A DNA stretch of 12,132 nucleotides from Aquificaceae bacterium (lineage in GTDB: Bacteria > Aquificota > Aquificia > Aquificales > Aquificaceae), in assembly GCA_027014185.1 (NCBI GenBank), contig JALWEK010000100.1, positions 1 through 12,132 of the forward strand, written 5' to 3'. The notes beneath the pieces were generated by a model that made no database searches, was not told the DNA's origin, and saw nothing but the letters and a program-made list of their open reading frames with translations. Numbering within the stretch: position 1 is the first letter of the stretch; each line of letters starts with the position of its first letter. Positions 6,566 through 12,132 of the stretch are shown piece by piece. The position numbers and the translations under genes were made by a program.

Positions 6566-7008
6566 AGATAGCGATAGGCTCCGACCACGCGGGCTTTCCA
6601 CTGAAGGAGAGGATAAAGAGGTTTCTGGTAGATAAGGGGCACGAGGTAATAGACTTTGGCACGACCTCGCAGAACTCCACCCACTACCCTCTCTTTGCAA
6701 AGGAGGTTTCCCTCGCCGTTCAGAGGGGAGAGGCGGAGAGGGGCATACTCGTCTGTGGGACCGGGATAGGTATGTCTATAACCGCCAACAAGTTCAAAGG
6801 GGTGAGGGCGGCTCTCTGTTTTAACGAATACATGGCGAGGATGAGCAGGCTACACAACGACGCCAACGTCCTCTGCCTAGGAGACAGGGTTTTGGGGGAG
6901 GACCTCGCCCTTTCCATAGTGGAGGTCTGGCTCGAGACGCCCTTCGAGGGGGGAAGGCACGCAAAGCGTGTAGAGCTGATAAGGGAGATAGAGAGCGGGT
7001 GTCCCTGA
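6562..7008 (+). CDS. rpiB: Ribose-5-phosphate isomerase B
   Basis: A 148-residue RpiB/LacAB-type isomerase that interconverts ribulose 5-phosphate and ribose 5-phosphate, the substrate of PRPP synthetase (prs is also in this window). Motifs: [12 protein letters not shown] with Asp8-His9, [14 protein letters not shown] with the catalytic base Cys65, [22 protein letters not shown] with His98 and Asn99, and [13 protein letters not shown] near the end. One small difference is His41 in STHYP, where family members usually have Asp in SxDYP. The family also holds related sugar-phosphate isomerases such as LacA/LacB and allose isomerase forms, but the lack of a sugar operon favours ribose 5-phosphate. 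The ATG overlaps the gatB TGA by four bases, with AAAAGG directly before it, so translation is probably coupled. The next gene starts three bases downstream. Confidence 0.95.
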   Translation: MKIAIGSDHAGFPLKERIKRFLVDKGHEVIDFGTTSQNSTHYPLFAKEVSLAVQRGEAERGILVCGTGIGMSITANKFKGVRAALCFNEYMARMSRLHNDANVLCLGDRVLGEDLALSIVEVWLETPFEGGRHAKRVELIREIESGCP

Positions 7009-7011
7009 GAC

Positions 7012-8130
7012 ATGGAACGCTTGAGGAGGTTTTACCCGGACCCCGTTGTAACCTTCTCCGTTCTCCTGCTAACCACTCTAGGTTTTCTTTCAGTTCTCTC
7101 GGTGAAGCTATCGCCCTCGATCTTCCAGGGGATCGATCTTCACGATCTGAGGAAGCCCTTCCTTTTCCTCGTTTTCACCCTGGTGGGTTTCCTCCTCATG
7201 TCCGCTACCGCCTTCTTTTTGGACTACAAGAAGCTCAACAATCAGAAGGTCGTCTATTCCCTCGTGATCTTCTCTCTCTTCCTGCTTTTCGTCGTTCTCG
7301 TAAAGAAGTTCATCCTCGGCAAGTCCGTCGAGAGGTGGCTCGTGGGGACAAGCGTTCAGCCCTCGGAACTGTCCAAGCTTATAATCGTTGTCTTCATAGC
7401 GTACTATGTGGCGAGAAAGGGAGCGATAGACAAGCTCAGGTTCTTCGGCTGGGCCGTACTGGTGGTAGTCGCTCACTCCTTTTTCCTGTTCCTCCAGCCC
7501 GATAAGGGCATGGCGGTCTTCGTACTGGTCCTCGCCTGGTCGATGCTGTGGATAGGGGGAACCTCTCCGAAGGTTTACTTCCCGGTGGGGGGGATATTCT
7601 TTCTCATAGCCGTCTTCATGATGATCTTCGGGGGCGAGTATGTTCATAAGAGGATAGCAGCCTGGCAGAATCCGGTTCAGGACTCCTTCGGCACGGGCTA
7701 CCAGGTGGTTCAGGCCATTCTCGCCTTCATGAACGGTGGACTACTTGGACAGGGTTTTGGTAAGGGCTTCCAGAAGCTCGGCCCGTTGACCCAGGCTGAC
7801 ACGGACTACGTCCTCGCCACGATAGGTGAGGAGCTCGGCTTCCCGGGGGTTATGTTTCTGATTACCCTCTACGTGATCCTGATAGGAAGGCTGATCAGAA
7901 TAGCGGGTGATGTGGTTGACGTCTTCGGAAAGCTCCTTGTGGCGGGAGTTGCTCTGAATATACTCTTCTCCGCCCTCATCAACATCATGATGGCCGTAAA
8001 TATGCTCCCTCCGAAGGGGATACCCCTTCCCTTCGTAAGTTACGGGATAAGTAATCTCATGGTTAACTTTCTCTCCCTTGGTCTCGTAGGTGCGGTTTAC
8101 AAAAGACAGCTCCACTACAGGATGCTCTGA
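7012..8130 (+). CDS. ftsW: SEDS-family peptidoglycan glycosyltransferase (FtsW/RodA type, probably FtsW)
   Basis: A 372-residue multi-pass membrane protein of the SEDS family, which polymerises lipid II glycan strands together with a class B penicillin-binding protein. About ten hydrophobic segments are visible. Family motifs: VQPSELSKL (115-123), FLQPDKGMAVF (160-170, where most relatives have PDLG), RIAAWQNP (214-221), GTGYQVVQA, MNGGLLGQGFGKGFQKLG, TDYVLATIGEELGFPG with the essential Asp265, and NMLPPKGIPLPFVSYG. The LPxKG form of the last motif, the AAWQNP motif and QPSEL lean towards FtsW (division) rather than RodA (elongation), but no dcw cluster is adjacent, so RodA remains possible. 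One oddity is Ile in SYGISN, where a second Gly is usual. It starts three bases after rpiB without a visible ribosome binding site. Confidence 0.88.
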   Translation: MERLRRFYPDPVVTFSVLLLTTLGFLSVLSVKLSPSIFQGIDLHDLRKPFLFLVFTLVGFLLMSATAFFLDYKKLNNQKVVYSLVIFSLFLLFVVLVKKFILGKSVERWLVGTSVQPSELSKLIIVVFIAYYVARKGAIDKLRFFGWAVLVVVAHSFFLFLQPDKGMAVFVLVLAWSMLWIGGTSPKVYFPVGGIFFLIAVFMMIFGGEYVHKRIAAWQNPVQDSFGTGYQVVQAILAFMNGGLLGQGFGKGFQKLGPLTQADTDYVLATIGEELGFPGVMFLITLYVILIGRLIRIAGDVVDVFGKLLVAGVALNILFSALINIMMAVNMLPPKGIPLPFVSYGISNLMVNFLSLGLVGAVYKRQLHYRML

Positions 8131-8145
8131 TAGAATTCACCCATT

Positions 8146-9426
8146 ATGAGGATCGTCGATCTGAGAAACAGGCCCTGGAGGTTTGACGAGAGGATCAGGT
8201 ATCTGGCCAAGAGAGGAGAGATCCTGACTGAGGAGTACGAGGGAAGTGTAAAGGAGATAATCAGGAACGTGATGGAGAGGGGGGACGAGGCCCTGATCGA
8301 GTACACGGAGAAGTTCGACAATCTTTCGCTGACGCCCGACACCCTGGAGATACCCTACGAGGAGCTGGAGAACGCCTACGAGGAGATAGAGGAGGATGTG
8401 AAGGAGGCCCTCGAGATAGCGGAGGAGAGGATAAGGATCTTCCATGAGAAGCAGTTGGAGAGCTCCTTCTTCAAGGAGGAGGAGGGGATAATTCTTGGCC
8501 AGAAGGTGCTTCCTCTGGAGAGGGTTGGCCTCTACGTTCCCGGTGGAAAGGCAGCTTACCCATCCACCGTCCTGATGAACGCCGTTCCTGCTGTGGTCGC
8601 AGGGGTAGAGGAGATAGTTATGGTATCTCCCAAACCGAACAGGTACACACTCGCTGCGGCCTACATAGCTGGCGTGAGCAGGGTATTCCAGGTGGGAGGG
8701 GCGCAGGCTGTTGCAGCCCTAGCCTACGGTACGGATACTATCCCGAAGGTGGACAAGATCGTTGGCCCCGGGAACATATACGTTGCCCTGGCGAAGAAGC
8801 TGCTCTTCGGTGTGGTGGACATAGACATGATAGCTGGCCCTTCGGAGGTTCTGGTTATAGCCGACGGAAGCGTTGACCCTGACTGGGCGGCTGCGGATCT
8901 ACTCTCGCAGGCTGAACATGACGAGCTCGCCGCATCAATACTTTTAACCCCTTCAGAGGATACGGCACACGAGGTGGAAAGGAGTGTAAAGAGGTTGCTC
9001 GAAGATCTCGAGAGGAAGGAGATCGCCCAGAGATCTATAGAGCGGTTCGGAACCATATTCATCGTCGAGGACCTCTATCATGCCTGTGAGGTGGCCAACT
9101 TCATAGCTCCAGAACACCTGGAGATACTCACAGAGGAGCCCATGGCGCTGCTCCCGTACATAAAGCACGCGGGTGCGGTGTTCATGGGGAAGTACACCAC
9201 GGAGCCTCTGGGAGACTACGTCCTAGGACCCAATCACACGCTCCCAACGGGAGGGACCGCACGGTTCTTCTCCCCTCTCGGCGTTTACGACTTTCTGAAG
9301 AGAAGCTCGGTACTCTACGTATCGAGGGAAGGCTTCGAGAGGGTTGCAGACCTCGCTGAGGCCATAGCAAAGGCCGAAGGCCTCGAAGCCCACGCCCTCG
9401 CTGTGAGGATAAGAAGGCAGGGATGA
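8146..9426 (+). CDS. hisD: Histidinol dehydrogenase
   Basis: A 426-residue zinc enzyme that oxidises L-histidinol to L-histidine in two NAD-dependent steps, the end of histidine synthesis. Motifs: GLYVPGGKAAYPSTVLMN (128-145), VGGAQAVAALAYGT (183-196), DKIVGPGN, DMIAGPSEVLVIAD (227-240), the zinc ligands Gln255 and His258 in LLSQAEHDE, the catalytic pair Glu323-His324 in APEHLEIL, Asp357 in LGDYVLGPNH and His416 in GLEAHALAV. All key residues are present, so an active enzyme is expected. No other his gene is in view, so it is a dispersed his gene carried in a mixed operon. It starts 15 bases after the SEDS gene with no recognisable ribosome binding site. Its TGA overlaps the next ATG by four bases. 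Confidence 0.97.
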   Translation: MRIVDLRNRPWRFDERIRYLAKRGEILTEEYEGSVKEIIRNVMERGDEALIEYTEKFDNLSLTPDTLEIPYEELENAYEEIEEDVKEALEIAEERIRIFHEKQLESSFFKEEEGIILGQKVLPLERVGLYVPGGKAAYPSTVLMNAVPAVVAGVEEIVMVSPKPNRYTLAAAYIAGVSRVFQVGGAQAVAALAYGTDTIPKVDKIVGPGNIYVALAKKLLFGVVDIDMIAGPSEVLVIADGSVDPDWAAADLLSQAEHDELAASILLTPSEDTAHEVERSVKRLLEDLERKEIAQRSIERFGTIFIVEDLYHACEVANFIAPEHLEILTEEPMALLPYIKHAGAVFMGKYTTEPLGDYVLGPNHTLPTGGTARFFSPLGVYDFLKRSSVLYVSREGFERVADLAEAIAKAEGLEAHALAVRIRRQG

Positions 9427-9983
9427 GGATCCTCCCCCTCTTCCTCGTGTTCCTGATCATCTCCTGCGCGCAGAAGGTTGAAACCCCGTGCCCCGACAGG
9501 GAGGATATACTCAGGGAGTTCTCCTCAAGGTACGTTCCCAAGGACTTTAGGATCTACGGAACCTTGTACTACGGCCCCCTCAGGCTTCCCATGATGCTGG
9601 CCAAGTTCGACGGCTTCTATACCGTGCGGGTTGCGAAGGCGAGGAACGTGAGCATAGAGAGGGACAGGCTCTGTATAGAAGGAAGGTGCTACCTCCTCCC
9701 GGCCCCGCCGGAGAACCTCGTTTTCGGAAAGGTCCTCTCCGGCAGGGAGGTTTCCCTCTGCGAGGGTGGCAGGCTGATATTTGAGGAGAGACTGGGCGTT
9801 TACAGAAAGAGGGTCCTCTTCGAGGGAAGGAGGTTGAAGGAGCTAATCCTCTGGAACGTTCGCAAGAACAGGGGTATGAGGATCATATTTGGAAAGGAGG
9901 ACAGGGGGGGCTTCTTCAGGGAGATAGGCTTTGATATGGAACCCGGAAGGGTTAAACTTCAGATAGAGGAGGTAGAGATCTGA
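9423..9983 (+). CDS. Small predicted lipoprotein of unknown function
   Basis: A 186-residue protein I do not recognise. Residues 1-14 form a short hydrophobic signal ending in a lipobox (LIIS before Cys15), so lipidation by Lgt and cleavage by signal peptidase II are predicted. The mature part is basic and looks beta-rich, with alternating short hydrophobic and charged stretches such as [21 protein letters not shown] and FYTVRVAKA (about 42-72). Further cysteines lie at 23, 84, 89 and 113. The opening, a strand-rich domain with aromatic residues after a short lipobox linker, recalls LolB-like or DUF4292-like outer membrane lipoproteins, but this is only an impression. Its ATG overlaps the hisD stop (ATGA), and its stop overlaps the start of lgt (TGATG), so it is tightly coupled to the enzyme predicted to modify it. 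Confidence 0.8.
   Translation: MRILPLFLVFLIISCAQKVETPCPDREDILREFSSRYVPKDFRIYGTLYYGPLRLPMMLAKFDGFYTVRVAKARNVSIERDRLCIEGRCYLLPAPPENLVFGKVLSGREVSLCEGGRLIFEERLGVYRKRVLFEGRRLKELILWNVRKNRGMRIIFGKEDRGGFFREIGFDMEPGRVKLQIEEVEI
9967..9973 (+). promoter_or_regulatory. Strong Shine-Dalgarno of lgt
   Basis: AGGAGGT inside the end of the lipoprotein gene, nine bases before the lgt ATG at 9983. It supports this start and suggests lgt is translated efficiently on its own, as well as by coupling through the TGATG overlap. Confidence 0.75.
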
Positions 9984-10795
9984 TGTTTCCCACCTTGATA
10001 GAGATATTCGGCGTCCAGATATCCACTTACGGGGTTCTCGTAGCGCTCGGACTTCTGGCAGCCTACTTTCTCTCCCTCAGGCTCTCTAAGGCAGAGGGGA
10101 TACCGGAGGATAAGGTTGAGTGGGTCTTCGTATATGCGGCTGTGTTCGGAATAATTGGGGCCAGGATAGCCTTTCTTATAGAGCATCCCGAGACAGTAGA
10201 AGGGTTCCTCGATATCCTGGCCCTCTGGAAGGGAGGTGTCGATTTCTTCGGAGGTTTGATCGGAGGTGTGCTGGGAGTCCTCTTTGCGGTGAAGAGATAC
10301 TCCCTCCCTCTTTGGAAGGTGGCCGATGTGGCGGCCCCTTCCCTGGCGCTCGCCCACGCGATAGGAAGGCTCGGCTGCACGGCAGCAGGATGCTGTTACG
10401 GGAGGCAGGTTCCGAACGTGGAGAACACAACCGTCGGCATTCACTTCATGAAGGACTTTCCCTTCTTCTACGTCGTCTTTCCCTCCGGAGCGGTCGCTCC
10501 TCCGGGCACACCCCTGTACCCCACACAGCTCATGGAGGCGGGTGGTAACTTCCTCATATTCCTAGTGCTTATCTTCCTGTTCAGGAAGAAGAAGTTCGAC
10601 GGCGAGGTCTTCGGCCTTTACATGCTCCTGTACGGTGCAGAGAGATTCGTTCTGGAGTTCTACAGGGGCGTGACGTCCACCATACAGGGAGTGGGTCTCA
10701 CCTGGAACCAGATAGTAGCTCTCCTGATGGTGATTCTGTCCGTACTCCTTCTTTTCTTCCTGAGGAGGCTTCCCTCTCCCGCAGGAGAACGCTGA
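9983..10795 (+). CDS. lgt: Prolipoprotein diacylglyceryl transferase
   Basis: A 270-residue integral membrane enzyme that transfers diacylglycerol from phosphatidylglycerol to the lipobox cysteine of prelipoproteins, the first step of lipoprotein maturation. About seven hydrophobic segments are visible. Family motifs: [16 protein letters not shown] (13-28), [14 protein letters not shown] (82-95), [17 protein letters not shown] (125-141), YPTQLMEA (179-186) and the Lgt signature [12 protein letters not shown] (218-229). Phe89 occupies the place of E. coli His103 in the HGGLIG motif; aromatic residues there occur in other lineages, to my knowledge. The last membrane helix (about 241-261) clearly belongs to the protein. 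The gene is preceded by a good ribosome binding site and by a lipoprotein gene. Its last 98 bp overlap the tail of convergent mnmC. Confidence 0.96.
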   Translation: MFPTLIEIFGVQISTYGVLVALGLLAAYFLSLRLSKAEGIPEDKVEWVFVYAAVFGIIGARIAFLIEHPETVEGFLDILALWKGGVDFFGGLIGGVLGVLFAVKRYSLPLWKVADVAAPSLALAHAIGRLGCTAAGCCYGRQVPNVENTTVGIHFMKDFPFFYVVFPSGAVAPPGTPLYPTQLMEAGGNFLIFLVLIFLFRKKKFDGEVFGLYMLLYGAERFVLEFYRGVTSTIQGVGLTWNQIVALLMVILSVLLLFFLRRLPSPAGER

Positions 10796-11684
10796 GCCTG
10801 TAATCGACTAGGATCTCTAAGGGATCTCTTTCGAGGCCGGGATCCCTGAACGGTACGCTGAAGGGGGAAGTAGCCAACCTTTTCTTTTCGGAAGGCCCTA
10901 GGGTGTTCAGCCGGCCCGTGAGGGTTGCTACCGTCCCGCCCCTCCTCCTTCCCACGGGCTTGCTCGATCCAACTTTGAAACCGAGATCCGTCAACGCCCT
11001 TCTGACTGGTAGGGAGGAGGTGTAGGACACCCAATAACCTTCCGGGTCCATGGAGCGCTTTATCATATGCAGGAACTCGAGGCTCCACATCTCCGGGTTC
11101 TTGTATGGGGAGAAGGGATCGTGGAAGACGGCGTCCGCATCGAAACCGATCAAACTCCTTACCCTCTTCCTCGCGTCCCCGATGAGCACCCTGACGCTTA
11201 CCCCTTCCCTCTCACCCTCGGGGAGGAGCTCTATTATGAGCTCGTGGAACCTACCGTACGGTTCGGGCAGTATGGGTATGTCTCTACGGAGATCCCTCTC
11301 AAGAGAGATTATCTCTACCTGTGTTTTCGGAGCGATCTCCCTAATTTTGCATAGAGCTACTGCCAGGTTGTATCCGAGTCCGAAGCCAACGTCCAGTATC
11401 CTGACACGTCCTCTAAGGGCGGCTTTCTCAACTATCCTGGACGGCAGGACGAACTTCTCCAGAGCCTCCCTAACGGCCCCGGCGGTGAGGCTGTGGTACG
11501 GCTCTCCGAACTCACCGCTCCAAAGGGTGTAGCTTCCGTCCTCGGTCTTTACTAAGCGGTCTCCCTCCCGCTTCCGGGCTGTCCATCGGGTTATATCCCT
11601 TAGAACCTTCTCCCTCTCAAGATCCTCCAGCCCTATTCCGAGCAAGCTAGCCCTAGCCTCGATCAGCTCCCTGAGCAACTCCAT
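10698..11684 (-). CDS. mnmC: tRNA 5-aminomethyl-2-thiouridine methyltransferase, stand-alone MnmC2 (DUF752)
   Basis: A 328-residue protein with a class I SAM-dependent methyltransferase fold of the MnmC/DUF752 family. Motifs: [17 protein letters not shown] (49-65), typical of MnmC, the SAM loop [11 protein letters not shown] (96-106), an acidic residue after strand 2 (SLERD, 127-131) and [18 protein letters not shown] (184-201), then a C-terminal segment with GRRRGGT. The FAD-dependent oxidase domain of the E. coli bifunctional enzyme is absent; a stand-alone methyltransferase is known in Aquifex aeolicus. It methylates nm5U34 to mnm5U34 in tRNAs such as tRNA-Gln(UUG), which is encoded in this window. 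The ATG lies inside the preceding gene (32-bp overlap), with no clear ribosome binding site. The last 32 codons overlap lgt in antisense and look like an unconserved, Arg/Ser-rich extension. Confidence 0.88.
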   Translation of the reverse strand: MELLRELIEARASLLGIGLEDLEREKVLRDITRWTARKREGDRLVKTEDGSYTLWSGEFGEPYHSLTAGAVREALEKFVLPSRIVEKAALRGRVRILDVGFGLGYNLAVALCKIREIAPKTQVEIISLERDLRRDIPILPEPYGRFHELIIELLPEGEREGVSVRVLIGDARKRVRSLIGFDADAVFHDPFSPYKNPEMWSLEFLHMIKRSMDPEGYWVSYTSSLPVRRALTDLGFKVGSSKPVGRRRGGTVATLTGRLNTLGPSEKKRLATSPFSVPFRDPGLERDPLEILVDYRLSVLLREREASSGRKEGVRTESPSGELLSGSR

Positions 11685-11958
11685 AAGAGTTAATGTAACT
11701 CTCTATCAGCTCTTTAAGGCGCCACTTTCTCGGGAGCTCTCCCATGAAGACTATATCTTCCTCGGTCAGGTCCTCCTCTTCCTTCTTAACCAGAAGGACC
11801 GGCGTCGTGGCTATGCCCAGGTATGTGAATGTGTCGAGCATCTCGTACATATCCACCTCTTCCCACTCGAAGTCTAACTCCTCCTGAAGTTCCTTTAGGA
11901 GCTTCTTCACTCTATCGCAACGTGGACATACTTCCTGTGTAACCAGTAAAAACCTCAT
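11653..11958 (-). CDS. Small glutaredoxin/thioredoxin-like protein with CPRC motif
   Basis: A 101-residue protein with a thioredoxin-fold pattern. A first strand (RFLLVT) is followed by the redox motif Cys11-Pro-Arg-Cys14 at the start of a helix, a second strand (FEWEEVDM), and the cis-proline segment ATTPVLLV with Pro53 opposite the active site. This fits a glutaredoxin-like or thioredoxin-like reductant; the exact partner is unknown. An in-frame ATG further upstream at 12007-12009 would add 17 residues, but those do not look like part of the fold. The chosen ATG has AGGAGG five bases before it. The C-terminal 10 or so residues ([10 protein letters not shown]) overlap the start of mnmC by 32 bp and are probably not part of the fold. 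It could be co-transcribed with the GGDEF gene upstream and mnmC downstream. Confidence 0.8.
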   Translation of the reverse strand: MRFLLVTQEVCPRCDRVKKLLKELQEELDFEWEEVDMYEMLDTFTYLGIATTPVLLVKKEEEDLTEEDIVFMGELPRKWRLKELIESYINSYGVAQGADRG

Positions 11959-11963
11959 CTTAA

Positions 11964-11969
11964 CCTCCT
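11964..11969 (-). promoter_or_regulatory. Strong Shine-Dalgarno deciding the glutaredoxin-like start
   Basis: On the minus strand AGGAGG followed by TTAAG and then the ATG at 11956-11958. It selects this start over the upstream in-frame ATG at 12007-12009. A TATATT at 11976-11981 (minus strand) resembles a -10 box, but it lies so close that a transcript from it would cut into the ribosome binding site, so I do not call a promoter there. Confidence 0.8.
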
Positions 11970-11988
11970 GCAAGGAATATAGGGGGCC

Positions 11989-12001
11989 GTGGGGTTCCCA
12001 C
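11989..12001. repeat. Small inverted repeat between the GGDEF and glutaredoxin-like genes
   Basis: GTGGG and CCCAC arms separated by GTT form a possible 5-bp hairpin. On the minus strand it lies 11 bases past the GGDEF stop codon. No U-run follows it, so it is a poor intrinsic terminator; it might be an mRNA 3'-end or processing element, or chance. Confidence 0.3.
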
Positions 12002-12012
12002 ACTGACATGGA

Positions 12013-12132
12013 TTAGCTTTCGCCGACCACCCTGTTCTTTCCAGTCTTCTTAGCTATGTAGAGACTCTTGTCGGCCCTCTCTATAAGATCCTCTACACTC
12101 TCCCCTTTCCTACCCTCGGCCGCCCCTATGCT
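12013..12132 (-). CDS. GGDEF domain protein (probable diguanylate cyclase), C-terminal end only
   Basis: The gene runs off the right end of the window; 39 codons and a TAA stop are visible. The peptide SIGAAEGRKGESVEDLIERA then DKSLYIAKKTGKNRVV is the typical last part of a GGDEF domain (SxGxA...L..RADxALYxAKxxGxNRV). The GGDEF signature itself is outside the window, so catalytic competence and any sensory domains cannot be judged. With the EAL-HDOD gene about 9 kb away, it indicates that the organism uses c-di-GMP. The gap to the glutaredoxin-like gene is 54 bp, so co-transcription is possible. Confidence 0.88.
   Translation of the reverse strand, partial: SIGAAEGRKGESVEDLIERADKSLYIAKKTGKNRVVGES

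Noticed and set aside
6999..7505. Open frame of 168 codons on the plus strand overlapping the start of the SEDS gene
   Set aside because: It is a shifted frame of the SEDS gene; the SEDS frame has clear membrane segments and family motifs.
7108..7647. Open frame of 179 codons on the minus strand within the SEDS gene
   Set aside because: It mirrors membrane codons of the real gene, giving a Glu/His-rich product with no ribosome binding site or family motif.
9959..10444. Open frame of 161 codons on the minus strand opposite lgt
   Set aside because: It is antisense to the conserved Lgt core and shows no recognisable motif.
11976..11981. TATATT as a promoter for the glutaredoxin-like gene
   Set aside because: Transcription from it would begin within or beside the ribosome binding site; no -35 element is seen.
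11959..12009. N-terminal extension of the glutaredoxin-like protein from an upstream ATG
   Set aside because: The added residues do not resemble the fold, and a strong AGGAGG sits correctly before the internal ATG.
1..12132. Mobile element, CRISPR array or phage remnant
   Set aside because: No transposase, integrase, terminal inverted repeats or regularly spaced repeats are visible; gene content and codon use are uniform.

Overview
The window is a very compact stretch of bacterial chromosome. Codon use is rich in AGG/AGA arginine and ATA isoleucine, the proteins are rich in Glu, Lys and Arg, and there is almost no intergenic DNA. These traits fit a thermophile. GatB reads very much like my memory of the Aquifex protein, and the tRNA methyltransferase MnmC lacks its usual oxidase domain, as in Aquifex. 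I therefore infer an Aquificota-like hyperthermophile. The base composition looks higher in GC than Aquifex itself, so a Thermovibrio/Desulfurobacterium-like relative is possible. This placement is from memory, not from a search.

Layout, left to right: the 3' end of accD (+) overlapping an mgtC/sapB-like membrane protein gene (+); then, on the minus strand, the translationally coupled pair rplY-pth (bL25, peptidyl-tRNA hydrolase); a plus-strand EAL-HDOD signalling gene; the minus-strand unit ispE - tRNA-Gln(UUG) - prs; a six-gene plus-strand run gatB - rpiB - ftsW-like SEDS gene - hisD - small lipoprotein gene - lgt; and a minus-strand group with a GGDEF protein (partial, cut by the window end), a small glutaredoxin-like protein and stand-alone mnmC.

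Most genes are housekeeping: tRNA supply and translation quality (tRNA-Gln, GatB, MnmC, Pth, bL25), precursor synthesis (PRPP, the isoprenoid intermediate, pentose isomerisation, histidine, malonyl-CoA), envelope (SEDS glycosyltransferase, Lgt, a lipoprotein) and probable c-di-GMP signalling (EAL-HDOD, GGDEF). tRNA-Gln(UUG) has the short D-loop and U1-A72 pair typical of a GatCAB substrate, and GatB is encoded next to it on the other strand.

I see no mobile element, CRISPR array or obviously new multi-gene system. The interesting points concern architecture. The ispE stop codon lies inside the tRNA-Gln gene. Two divergent junctions carry nearly symmetric, overlapping or abutting TATAAT-type boxes placed so close to start codons that leaderless mRNAs are predicted. 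An EAL-HDOD gene interrupts what is commonly an ispE-tRNA-prs-rplY-pth block. lgt and mnmC overlap tail to tail by 98 bp. No stretch longer than 300 bases lacks a gene; the longest gap is 57 bp.
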